Positions 1 through 6,612 of a stretch of DNA of 15,768 nucleotides are shown here, piece after piece. Made by a program: the position numbers and the translations under genes. Position 1 is the stretch's first letter, and the number at the start of each line of letters is the position of its first letter. Below the pieces are notes generated by a model. The model was not told where the DNA came from, searched no databases, and saw only the letters and a list, made by a program, of their open reading frames with translations. The stretch comes from JAWXCM01 sp034408745 (GTDB lineage Bacteria > Acidobacteriota > Terriglobia > Bryobacterales > Bryobacteraceae), in contig JAWXCM010000384.1 in the NCBI GenBank assembly GCA_034408745.1, positions 1-15,768 on the forward strand, written 5' to 3'.

Positions 1-510
1 CCCCTGAACCCGCTCACAGTGTTGATCGCGCTGATCAAATTCGAGCGTCTGGAAACTGTGATCGAGAAAGCAACCGAACTAGGCGCCACGGAGATCCGGC
101 TGGTGAAGGCGGAGCGGAGTGAGAAGGGGCTCGACCAGGCGGTACCGAAGCGAATAGCGAGATGGCAGCGCATCGCGATGGAAGCCAGCCAGCAGTCGCG
201 ACGCGCGAAGCTGCCCGAGATCACTGGACCTGTCTCGCTGAAGGAAGCCCTGAAGTTCGAGGCCGAGTACCGGCTGTTCCTCGACGAAGAACGAACCGGT
301 CGCCCGCTGCTCGACGTAGTGGAGCGGAAGGCTGCGACAGCCGTCCTGATCGGCCCCGAAGGCGGCTGGCCCGACCATGAGCGCGAATCGATCACCGCAG
401 CCGGCTGGACCCCGGTGTCGCTTGGCCCCCTGATCCTCAGAGCGGAGACCGCGGCTATTGCGGCGCTCGCGATGGTGAACGGAGTGATTTACCGATCCGA
501 TCCGAGCTAG
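1..510 (+). CDS. rsmE: 16S rRNA (uracil-1498-N3) methyltransferase, 3' part (5' end outside window)
   Basis: RsmE is a SPOUT-fold enzyme that transfers a methyl group from SAM to N3 of U1498 in 16S rRNA, in the cytoplasm. The reading frame is open from base 1, so the N-terminal PUA-like part (about 70 residues) lies outside the window; family members are about 240 residues and 169 codons are present. Visible family motifs, in order: KATELG followed by AERS (about 70-135), an EASQQSRR segment matching the family EA-EQSGR region (about 190-205), IGPEGG (349-366), and LGPLILRAETA (421-453). The last two belong to the trefoil-knot SAM-binding site; the usual LRTETA reads LRAETA here. The ATG-like codon at 19 is inside the gene and is not a start. 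Its stop TAG (508-510) overlaps the stop of the convergent toxin gene. Family assignment is firm. Confidence 0.93.
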   Translation, partial: PLNPLTVLIALIKFERLETVIEKATELGATEIRLVKAERSEKGLDQAVPKRIARWQRIAMEASQQSRRAKLPEITGPVSLKEALKFEAEYRLFLDEERTGRPLLDVVERKAATAVLIGPEGGWPDHERESITAAGWTPVSLGPLILRAETAAIAALAMVNGVIYRSDPS

Positions 511-830
511 AGTGCTTCTCGGGTGAGGATTCGACGGACATCTTGTTTTGAGTGCAGAATTCGCAGGACGCGGACTGTCCCCTGTTCCACCCGGAAGTAC
601 ACGCGAATCGTGGCAAAACCCGTTAAAGGCCAGGATCGCAGGCCGCGAAGACGGGCACCCTTCAGCAAACAGGGCGGCGCTATAAGTGGCTGTGTACTGA
701 TGGCCTTTGTTGCCGTTCTGACGGCTTCCCTAAACCTGATGGCAAAGTCGGGTAGATCAAGACTGACGAGGTAATATCGAAACTGCCTGATGACGTCAGC
801 GCGCGCTGCGTCACTGTAAGCAATCTTCAC
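507..830 (-). CDS. RelE/ParE-family toxin of a type II toxin-antitoxin pair
   Basis: This 107-residue protein looks like a ParE/RelE-superfamily toxin. Family members either poison DNA gyrase (ParE) or cleave mRNA on the ribosome (RelE); the sequence does not decide which. Supporting features are the N-terminal strand KIAYSDAARADV, a helical pair rich in aromatic and basic residues (RQFRYY, FREAV), LRGLRSWPLTGF near 61-72, and the closing strand pair IRVYFRVEQGTVRVLRILHS with QDVRRIL (about 75-102), which matches the family pattern of a VLRVLHGxRD-type end. The start is GTG (828-830) inside a GTGA overlap with the upstream antitoxin stop, which makes translational coupling likely. The 3' end converges on rsmE, and both TAG stops sit in one CTAG. 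It could be an inactive relic, but the frame is intact. Confidence 0.82.
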   Translation of the reverse strand: MKIAYSDAARADVIRQFRYYLVSLDLPDFAIRFREAVRTATKAISTQPLIAPPCLLKGARLRGLRSWPLTGFATIRVYFRVEQGTVRVLRILHSKQDVRRILTREAL

Positions 831-1099
831 GCCTGCGACTCGGACCTGTGCGCCCTCAGCATCGTGTCTGTGTCGTGATCCACGGACTCCCAGAACTCCT
901 CTTCGGTTAAGCTTTGCGAAGTGAGGCCTTCCAGCAGCAGTCCCTCCAACTCGTCCTGCGAGCCCTCGAAGCTGGGGGCTGCCGCCGCTTCCACTGCACT
1001 CAGCGCAGCATCCAGCGCTTCTCGGGCCGAGGAGTAGGCGCCCGTGTCGACAACTGACCGAATCCGCTGTTCCTGTTCCGGGGTGAGTTGAATGGCCAT
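827..1099 (-). CDS. ParD-like antitoxin of a type II toxin-antitoxin pair
   Basis: This 90-residue protein should neutralise the toxin encoded just downstream and repress their common promoter. The first 40 residues resemble ParD/CopG-type antitoxins: a short strand (AIQLTP), then EQEQRIRSVVDTG, then YSSAREALDAALSAVE, i.e. the ribbon-helix-helix layout with the characteristic 'G-Y-S-S-A-x-E' turn. The acidic C-terminal half (EGSQDELEGLLLEG, LTEEEFWESVDHDTD) is the expected disordered toxin-binding tail. I chose the ATG at 1097-1099: the open frame reaches back to 1210, but the extra 37 residues do not resemble the family and would run into the divergent gene. No convincing Shine-Dalgarno is seen. 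Stop TGA overlaps the toxin GTG start. The gene is divergent from the oxidoreductase at 1176, with a 76-nt shared upstream region. Confidence 0.8.
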   Translation of the reverse strand: MAIQLTPEQEQRIRSVVDTGAYSSAREALDAALSAVEAAAAPSFEGSQDELEGLLLEGLTSQSLTEEEFWESVDHDTDTMLRAHRSESQA

Positions 1100-1175
1100 G
1101 CTTGATTGTTTCACGATCAGCGCCAGTATGCGGCGTATGCGCGCCCCTCGCTGTAGCGGGACTACAATCAGTTCC
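1100..1175. promoter_or_regulatory. Divergent control region with mirrored ACAATCA elements
   Basis: This 76-nt gap separates the antitoxin (minus) from the oxidoreductase (plus). The 7-mer ACAATCA lies next to both starts: at 1164-1170 on plus, 5 nt before the ATG at 1176, and at 1109-1103 on minus, 3 nt before the antitoxin ATG. Together they form an inverted repeat with a 54-nt spacer. Inside the spacer are a direct repeat GTATGCG (1126-1132 and 1135-1141) and a small hairpin with arms CGCT/AGCG (1149-1158). The sequence is as stated; a role as a ParD-type operator is inference from how ribbon-helix-helix antitoxins usually autoregulate. Confidence 0.4.
1163..1168 (+). promoter_or_regulatory. 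Putative -10 hexamer TACAAT of a leaderless promoter
   Basis: TACAAT ends 7 nt before the ATG at 1176, so transcription would be expected to start at or next to the start codon. No Shine-Dalgarno precedes this ATG, which fits a leaderless message. No good -35 hexamer is seen at the normal spacing, which keeps confidence low. Confidence 0.4.
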
Positions 1176-2405
1176 ATGGTCTCCCGCAGAAGCTTCCTCA
1201 CCGCGACCACCGCGGCTGCATTCTCAGCCAGCAGCTACGCACGCATCATCGGCGCAAATGACCGCATCCTGATCGGCGTCATCGGGTGTGGCGGCATGGC
1301 AACCGGCCACATGACCTCCATCAAACGGCGCATGGTGGAACAAGACAACGTGCAAATGGTCGCCGTGTGCGACCTGTACGACAAACGTCTCGACGCGGCC
1401 GTCCAACTCACCGGCGGGAAGCCGTACAAGCGATACGAAGAACTACTGGCCAACAAGGACATCGACTACGTCCTCAACGCCACGCCGGAACACTGGCACT
1501 GCAGGATCATCCTCGACGCCATCGACGCGGGCAAGCACCTGTACTCGGAAAAGCCCATGACGCGCACGGTGGAGCAGGCGAAGAAAGTTATCGCCAAAGC
1601 GCAGTCGAACCCGAAGCTCAAGGTGCAGATCGGCGTTCAAGGCACCTCCGACAACTCCTACATCGAGGCCAACAAGTACATCAAAGACGGTGTGCTCGGC
1701 AAGGTGGTTTTGGCGCAGATCGACTACTCACGCAACCACCTGGGCGACTTCTTCGCCTCGCCTGGTTTTGAGATCGACGCCGATGCGAAGCCCGGTGTGA
1801 ACATTGACTGGAAGACGTGGCTGGGCGACACTCCGAAGCGCGCGTTCGATCCGGACCGCTTCTTCCGGTGGCGCCGTTACTGGGACTACTCCGGCGGCAT
1901 CTCGGGCGACCTGTTCGTCCACCGCGTCACCCGACTGATCAAGTCGATGGGCCTGAAGTTCCCGGAAAAGGGCGTCGGCGCGGGTGGTAAATTCGCATTC
2001 CCCGACAGCAAGGCGGAGATTCCGGACACGCTAAACTTCCTGCTCGACTACCCTGAGGGTCTGACCGTGCAGCTCATCAGCTCCATGGCGAACAGCCGCA
2101 AGGTGGACCATCTGATCCGTGGCCACAAAGCAACGCTCGAGTTCACGAACGCCGGCTTCACCATCACCCCCGAAGGTCTTTTCCGAAACGAAGCCAAAGA
2201 GGTCACCTACAAAAAGACCGGCGCCGAGGACGTGGTGCTCCATCACCGCAACCTGCAGAACGCAATCCGCAAGGACGAGCCCCTGAACTGCGACGTTAAT
2301 CTCGGCTACTACGGCGTGGTCGCCTCCGAGATGGGCAACCTGTCCTATCGCCAGCAGAAGTACATGAAGTGGGATTCCGCAAAGCAGCGTATCGTCCGTG
2401 CGTAA
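1176..2405 (+). CDS. Tat-exported Gfo/Idh/MocA-family oxidoreductase
   Basis: Predicted NAD(P)-dependent oxidoreductase of the Gfo/Idh/MocA family, 409 residues, acting outside the cytoplasm, probably on a sugar or cyclitol; the substrate cannot be read from sequence. Residues 1-25 form a twin-arginine signal (VSRRSFLTA then an alanine-rich stretch), so the protein would be exported folded with its cofactor. The Rossmann motif GVIGCGGMATGH is at 34-45. The family lysine lies in SEKP (124-127). The substrate-side motif GGISGDLFVHRVTR (240-253) carries the usual catalytic-region histidine, H249. The ATG at 1176 was chosen because it puts the RR motif at the N-terminus; an in-frame ATG at 1092 would add 28 residues overlapping the antitoxin. 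The last 8 nt overlap the next gene, so the two are probably translated together. Confidence 0.9.
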   Translation: MVSRRSFLTATTAAAFSASSYARIIGANDRILIGVIGCGGMATGHMTSIKRRMVEQDNVQMVAVCDLYDKRLDAAVQLTGGKPYKRYEELLANKDIDYVLNATPEHWHCRIILDAIDAGKHLYSEKPMTRTVEQAKKVIAKAQSNPKLKVQIGVQGTSDNSYIEANKYIKDGVLGKVVLAQIDYSRNHLGDFFASPGFEIDADAKPGVNIDWKTWLGDTPKRAFDPDRFFRWRRYWDYSGGISGDLFVHRVTRLIKSMGLKFPEKGVGAGGKFAFPDSKAEIPDTLNFLLDYPEGLTVQLISSMANSRKVDHLIRGHKATLEFTNAGFTITPEGLFRNEAKEVTYKKTGAEDVVLHHRNLQNAIRKDEPLNCDVNLGYYGVVASEMGNLSYRQQKYMKWDSAKQRIVRA

Positions 2406-3672
2406 TCTCATCCTGCTGTTCTCTCTTGCCGCCGCCCTGACCGCGCAGACGAAGTACGATCTGCTGCTGCAGGGCGGCCATGTGGTCGACGCGAAGAACG
2501 GAATCGACGCGGTGCGCGATGTCGCCATCTCGACCGGACGCATCGCGGCCGTGGAAGCGAAGATCGATCCCGCACTCGCGGCCAAAGTGGTCGACGTGTC
2601 GGGCCTGTATGTCACGCCCGGTCTGGTCGACATGCACGTGCACGTGTTTCACACCACCCTGGTGCCCAGCGCCTGGGCGGGCGACAACAGCGTGCAGCCC
2701 GATTTGATCAGCTTTCGCACCGGTGTCACCACGATGGTCGACGCGGGCAGCGCGGGCTATCGGAACTTCCCGCAATTCCGTGCTACGGTAATCGACCGTG
2801 CCCAGACCCGCATCCTCGCCTTCGTCAACATCTCCGGCTACGGCATGATGACGAATCTTGTGGAGCAGGACGTCACTGACATGCTGTCCGACAAAACCGC
2901 GGAGATGGCGCTGCGCAACAAGGACGTGGTGGTCGGCATTAAAGCCGCGCACTTCGAGAGCCCGGCGTGGACCATGGTGGACCGCGCCGTGGCAGCCGGG
3001 GAAAAAGCCAAAATGCCCGTGATGGTCGACTTCGGCTTCTTCCGGCCGGAGCGTCCCTATTGGGAGCTGGTGACAAAGAAGCTGCGTCGCGGCGACATCA
3101 GCACGCACATCTTCCGCGGACCCGTGCCGTGGCTCGACGACGCAGGCAAGGTGTACCCGTACTTCGCCGAAGCTCGCAAACGTGGGGTGATTTTCGATGT
3201 CGGACATGGCGGAGGCAGCTTCGTGATGCGCAATGCGGTCCCGGCGATCCAGCAGGGATTCCTCCCCGACACCATCTCGACCGACCTGCATTCCGGCAGC
3301 ATGAACGCCGGAATGATGGACATGCCGTCGCTGATGTCGAAGCTGCTGGCCGCTGGCATGTCGCTCAGGGAAGTGTTCGGCCGGTCCACGTGGACCCCTG
3401 CCCAGGCGATCGGCCATCCGGAGCTGGGCAACCTTAGCGTTGGAGCCGAGGCCGACATCGCCGCGTTCCGCGTCCTCGAAGGCGACTGGGGATTCCGCGA
3501 TCAGGAAGAGGGCTCCATTCGCGGAAAGCAGCGCCTGATCGCCGAACTGACCATCCGAGCCGGCAAAGTGGTGTGGGACTGGAACTCACGGTCTGGCGTC
3601 GATTACCGGAAGTTACCTCCCGACTACGGGATTCGAAAAGGGTCCGATGTGCTGGTCCGGCCACGCCTGTGA
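2398..3672 (+). CDS. Exported COG3964-like amidohydrolase/deacetylase metallohydrolase
   Basis: Amidohydrolase-superfamily TIM-barrel enzyme, 424 residues, with an N-terminal signal peptide (RNLILLFSLAAALTAQ). The layout fits the COG3964 group, often misannotated as dihydroorotase. Characterised members such as Atu3266, as I recall, hydrolyse acetyl esters like acetyl-(R)-mandelate; the true substrate here is unknown. Visible metal-site motifs: DMHVH (H80, H82), GIK (K182, candidate carboxylated lysine), THIFRG (H237), DVGHG (H270) and STDLHS (D296). Where relatives read a strand-5 'MVHIG', this protein reads MVDFG, so the expected histidine is D211. The C-terminal segment GNLSVGAEADIAAF is the usual small beta domain. 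The start is GTG (2398) inside an 8-nt overlap (GTGCGTAA) with the oxidoreductase stop, indicating a coupled pair. Family is firm; activity is unproven. Confidence 0.87.
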   Translation: MRNLILLFSLAAALTAQTKYDLLLQGGHVVDAKNGIDAVRDVAISTGRIAAVEAKIDPALAAKVVDVSGLYVTPGLVDMHVHVFHTTLVPSAWAGDNSVQPDLISFRTGVTTMVDAGSAGYRNFPQFRATVIDRAQTRILAFVNISGYGMMTNLVEQDVTDMLSDKTAEMALRNKDVVVGIKAAHFESPAWTMVDRAVAAGEKAKMPVMVDFGFFRPERPYWELVTKKLRRGDISTHIFRGPVPWLDDAGKVYPYFAEARKRGVIFDVGHGGGSFVMRNAVPAIQQGFLPDTISTDLHSGSMNAGMMDMPSLMSKLLAAGMSLREVFGRSTWTPAQAIGHPELGNLSVGAEADIAAFRVLEGDWGFRDQEEGSIRGKQRLIAELTIRAGKVVWDWNSRSGVDYRKLPPDYGIRKGSDVLVRPRL

Positions 3673-3726
3673 CCGGAACCGCACGCCACCCATAATCTAT
3701 GTCCCTGACGGGAAAAGACTTCCAGC

Positions 3727-3765
3727 GTGGAATCCGGCATGCTCGTAAGGAAACCGGATTTCCAC
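3727..3765 (+). repeat. Imperfect inverted repeat (11-bp stem, one bulge, 16-nt loop)
   Basis: The arms are at 3727-3737 and 3754-3765. The RNA form would be a stable stem with one bulged base. It lies between the metallohydrolase stop and the putative promoter of the NHL protein. It could be an operator, an RNA-end structure protecting the upstream message, or a copy of a dispersed repeat; the sequence alone does not decide. Confidence 0.5.
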
Positions 3766-3787
3766 AGGATACGTCGCAAAGGGTTGG

Positions 3788-3793
3788 TATACT
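3788..3793 (+). promoter_or_regulatory. Putative -10 hexamer TATACT upstream of the NHL protein gene
   Basis: TATACT lies 26 nt before the chosen ATG at 3820, an ordinary distance for a short leader. No -35 element with normal spacing is obvious. Confidence 0.35.
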
Positions 3794-3819
3794 GTAACTT
3801 CCGTCTGAATCGTGTCTCT

Positions 3820-6555
3820 ATGAAGTTTGTCGCCTTTCTTATCGCTTCCGCCAGTCTTCTGCCCGCTCAGGTGTTTGTTTCGGGTCAGGGTGCCCGTGCC
3901 GTTATCGGCCAGACGAGTTTCACCAGGCAGGTACCAGGAGCTTCTGAGAAGCAACTCGGCTCCGTGGGTGGGATTGCGATCGCCAACGACACGCTGTTCG
4001 TGGTGGACAGCAGCCGCGTTTTCGCCAGTCCGCAGAACCATCGCGTACTCGTTTTCCCCAATATTTCCCAGCAGTTGCCGGAGCCCAAGTCCTCCCGGCC
4101 GTGGTCGACCGGCGACGTGCGATGCCCGGTTTGCGGCGGGACTGCCTCCACCGTGCTCGGCCAGACGGACTTCACCAGCACCAGCATCGGCCTTGCTCAG
4201 GATAAGTTCCGTACGCCGACCGCAGTGGCATCCGACGGACGCGTGCTGGCAGTCGCCGACACGGACAACAACCGAGTCCTGGTCTGGCTGACGCTGCCGA
4301 GCCGCAACGGCCAGCCCGCCGACGTCGTAATCGGCCAGCCGGACTTCAAGACCAACGGAATCAACTTCGGCGGCGGCGGCCAGACCCCGAGCGCGAAGGG
4401 ACTTCGTTCTCCCCAGGGCCTGCTGATCCAGGACGGAAAGCTCTACATCGCGGACACGCAAAACAACCGCGTCGTAATCTTCAACAGCATGCCGCGCGCC
4501 AATGGCGCCAGTGCCGATCTCGTGCTAGGTGCGCCGAATCTGAACACGTCTGTGCAGCAGGATCTGGTGGCTGCGTCGCTCACCTTCAAGGCGACGCCCA
4601 AAAACATGGTCAGCCCAGTTGGCGTGACCTCCGACGGAAAGCGGTTGATCGTTACCGATCTCGGCCATAACCGAGTGCTCATCTGGAACAGCATCCCGAA
4701 TGCGAATGAAGCGCCTGCCGACGTAGTGGTCGGCCAGCCCGACATTACGTCCAGCGACGACAACCTGGCGTATCTGGCGAACAACTCGACGAAGCTCTGC
4801 CCGTCGAACGGTACCAATGCCAACGGCAACGTTACCTATCCTTTCCTCTGCGCCGCCACGCTGAACTTCCCGCGCCACGCCATCTCCGACGGCAAGCGGC
4901 TGTACATCGCCGATGGCGGGAACGACCGTGTTCTGATCTACAACGACATCCCGACTACCAACGGCAAAGCAGCCGACATCATCCTCGGCCAGCTGACGGA
5001 AAACCTGGTGCAGGATTCCGACCCGGAGAAGATCTCCGCCGCGGACACATTCCGCACACCGACCACTCTTTCCTGGGACGGCACGAATCTCTATGTCTCC
5101 GATCCGTTCAACCGGCGCGTAGTGGTCTATACGCCCGCCGATCTGCCGCTGCCCGTCACCGGTGTTCGTAACGCTGCCAGCCGCGACATCTTCGCTCTCA
5201 CCGCTGTCACCTTCGTCACAGCGCCGAAAGAAAACGACGAGATCACGCTAAAGCTTGCAGGCGACAAGGAATACAAGTACAAGGCAGTGAAGGACGACAC
5301 CATTGAGGTGATCATCCGCAATCTGGTTACCTCCATCAACGCCGGCGCGGGCGATCCGAAGGTGCTTGCCACCTCCAACCCGCTGGCCAACCAGTTTGTC
5401 CTTACATCCCGCGTGGGCGGCGCTCCAGGCAATGACATCGCCTATGCGATCACGTTCTCTGAGAACGCGCAGCTTAGCGTGTCGACTGCCAGCGGCAACC
5501 TCGCCGGTGGTCAGGATGCCGCCAAGATTGCCCCGGGAACCATCATTTCCATCCTCGGCGAACAGTTGTCGGATACCACCGTCTCTGCCGACGCCACAAA
5601 GGTTCTGCCGCAAACGCTGGGCAACGTCGAGGTCTATATCGACGGTATCCGCGCTCCGCTCCTGATGGTGTCGCCCGGTGAGATCCGGTCGCAGATGCCG
5701 TGGGAAGTCAGCGACTCCAGCAGCGTCAGCGTGTATGTCCGCCGGGTGGACAGCGGCAACAGAGTTCTGACCACCACCGCCATTGGCGTGCCGATCATCC
5801 CGCAGAACCCGGGCATCTTCGCAGTGGAAGGTTTGCCCGATCCCCGACCCGCACTCGCCTATCACGCCAGCAGCCAGGCGATCGGCGTGGTGTCGGTTGA
5901 CGGCGCGGTGAAGGCAGGCGATACCGCGACGGTCACGATTGAAGACCGCCCCTACACCTACACGGTGAAGGAGGGCGACACCCTCAACATCATTCGCGAC
6001 TCTCTGGTCAATCTGATCAACGGCGACGAAAAGGTGATGGCGGAGCCGTCTACCCTTTACACCCGCATCCTGCTGAAGGCTCGCATCCCCGGCCCTGAAG
6101 GCGACGGCATCGCGTACAGCGCCAAGGCAGTCGACGGCGCCAATGTGATTATGACGGCCCTGTCCCCGGCTCTCTGCTGCTCGGCCCGCGAAGGATCGCC
6201 GATCACGAATCAGGAACCGGCGCGTCCCGGCGAACTGATCTACGTCATCACTACCGGGCTCGGTTTTGTGAAGGGCGAAGGTCTTGGCGGGCAGGTGACT
6301 GGCGGTCCGTACCACGGTCCGGCCGACAACTCCACCAGCTCTCCGGTGGATGACGCGCAAGTCGGCGGCAAGACGGCCAACGTGTTGTCGGCACGGCTGA
6401 TTCCGGGTCTGGTGGGTGTGTACCAGGTGCGATTGCAGCTGAACTCGGACATCCCAACCAACCCGCAGACGCAGATGTGGATCGCCCAGCTTGGCTACAT
6501 CAGCAATATCGTGTCCATCCCGGTTGTGAATCCGGTGGCTCCGTTCCCGCAGTAG
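3820..6555 (+). CDS. Exported NHL-repeat propeller protein with Solibacter-type C-terminal domain
   Basis: Secreted 911-residue protein of unknown function. Residues 1-17 are a signal peptide (KFVAFLIASASLLPAQ). Residues about 25-440 hold a series of NHL-like propeller blades, each with a V(I/L)GQxDF-type strand (VIGQTSF 28, VLGQTDF 112, VIGQPDF 170, VLGAPNL 235, VVGQPDI 303, ILGQL 388) and an ADTxNNRVLVW-type strand. From NAAS (451) on, the protein matches the Solibacter C-terminal domain (TIGR03437 type): APGTIISILGEQL at 571, LLMVSPGEIRSQMPW at 614, ARPGELIYVITTGLG at 801, LIPGLVGVYQV at 860. Two extra modules of about 90 residues, at 472-566 and 698-787, interrupt this domain and resemble each other. 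Cysteine pairs occur at C102/C105 and C786/C787. The ATG at 3820 gives the signal peptide; the open frame extends back to 3727 but those residues are not credible. It may bind carbohydrate or protein at the cell surface; this is a guess. Confidence 0.9.
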   Translation: MKFVAFLIASASLLPAQVFVSGQGARAVIGQTSFTRQVPGASEKQLGSVGGIAIANDTLFVVDSSRVFASPQNHRVLVFPNISQQLPEPKSSRPWSTGDVRCPVCGGTASTVLGQTDFTSTSIGLAQDKFRTPTAVASDGRVLAVADTDNNRVLVWLTLPSRNGQPADVVIGQPDFKTNGINFGGGGQTPSAKGLRSPQGLLIQDGKLYIADTQNNRVVIFNSMPRANGASADLVLGAPNLNTSVQQDLVAASLTFKATPKNMVSPVGVTSDGKRLIVTDLGHNRVLIWNSIPNANEAPADVVVGQPDITSSDDNLAYLANNSTKLCPSNGTNANGNVTYPFLCAATLNFPRHAISDGKRLYIADGGNDRVLIYNDIPTTNGKAADIILGQLTENLVQDSDPEKISAADTFRTPTTLSWDGTNLYVSDPFNRRVVVYTPADLPLPVTGVRNAASRDIFALTAVTFVTAPKENDEITLKLAGDKEYKYKAVKDDTIEVIIRNLVTSINAGAGDPKVLATSNPLANQFVLTSRVGGAPGNDIAYAITFSENAQLSVSTASGNLAGGQDAAKIAPGTIISILGEQLSDTTVSADATKVLPQTLGNVEVYIDGIRAPLLMVSPGEIRSQMPWEVSDSSSVSVYVRRVDSGNRVLTTTAIGVPIIPQNPGIFAVEGLPDPRPALAYHASSQAIGVVSVDGAVKAGDTATVTIEDRPYTYTVKEGDTLNIIRDSLVNLINGDEKVMAEPSTLYTRILLKARIPGPEGDGIAYSAKAVDGANVIMTALSPALCCSAREGSPITNQEPARPGELIYVITTGLGFVKGEGLGGQVTGGPYHGPADNSTSSPVDDAQVGGKTANVLSARLIPGLVGVYQVRLQLNSDIPTNPQTQMWIAQLGYISNIVSIPVVNPVAPFPQ
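5233..5517 (+). repeat. Inserted protein module, copy 1, in the Solibacter-type domain
   Basis: Residues 472-566 of the NHL protein. Key segments are YKYKAVKDDTIEVIIRNLV, then SIN, then VGGAPGNDIAYAITF. It falls between the NAAS motif and the APGTIISILG motif, which are normally close together in this domain. Copy 2 lies at 5911-6180. Repeat status is judged from protein similarity, not DNA identity. Confidence 0.65.
5911..6180 (+). repeat. Inserted protein module, copy 2, in the Solibacter-type domain
   Basis: Residues 698-787 of the NHL protein. The segments YTYTVKEGDTLNIIRDSLV, NLIN and IPGPEGDGIAYSAKA align in order with copy 1. It ends in a CCS motif just before the canonical ARPGELIYVITTGLG segment of the host domain. 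Confidence 0.65.
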
Positions 6556-6612
6556 AATCGTTAGCGAAACAGACCGCCGCCGCGCAGGGTCTTACCTGAG
6601 AGTGACGAACGC

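Larger units (their letters stand above)
3673..3819. other. 147-nt intergenic region with an imperfect inverted repeat
   Basis: This is the longest gap in the window. It holds a hairpin candidate: GTGGAATCCGG (3727-3737) pairs with CCGGATTTCCAC (3754-3765) with a single extra T in the right arm and a 16-nt loop. No T-run follows, so it does not look like an intrinsic terminator. A -10-like TATACT lies 22 nt further on. No small gene or known RNA family was recognised. Confidence 0.55.

Noticed and set aside
827..1210. Extended antitoxin frame starting at 1210
   Set aside because: The extra 37 residues do not look like the family and overlap the divergent oxidoreductase start; the ATG at 1099 fits the usual ParD start.
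2296..3417. Long antisense open frame (373 codons) opposite the metallohydrolase gene
   Set aside because: Shadow of a high-GC gene: histidine- and arginine-rich product, no family motif, and the opposite strand encodes a clear enzyme.
3709..3720. TCCC-TGAC-GGGA followed by AAAA as a terminator of the metallohydrolase operon
   Set aside because: A 4-bp stem with no T-run on the plus strand is too weak.
4120..4137. RCPVCGG in the NHL protein as a haem c site
   Set aside because: Haem attachment needs CxxCH; here glycine follows the second cysteine.
3697..4461. Antisense open frame (254 codons) covering the NHL gene start
   Set aside because: No domain seen, and it covers the putative promoter and signal peptide of a well-supported gene.
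5248..6360. Antisense open frame (370 codons) opposite the NHL protein
   Set aside because: Composition (His, Arg, Asp, Gly) is typical of a reverse-frame shadow; no recognisable domain or start signal.
6553..6558. TAGAAT as -10 of a galT promoter
   Set aside because: It overlaps the stop of the previous gene, and the only -35-like TTGTGA (6524-6529) is 23 nt away, too far for normal spacing.
6571..6592. Short inverted repeat AGACC/GGTCT before galT as a terminator
   Set aside because: Only 5 bp of stem with a 12-nt loop and no T-run.
6596..6601. CTGAGA near galT as part of a TPP riboswitch
   Set aside because: Only this hexamer is present; the other conserved thi-box parts are missing and the gap is 57 nt, too short for the aptamer.
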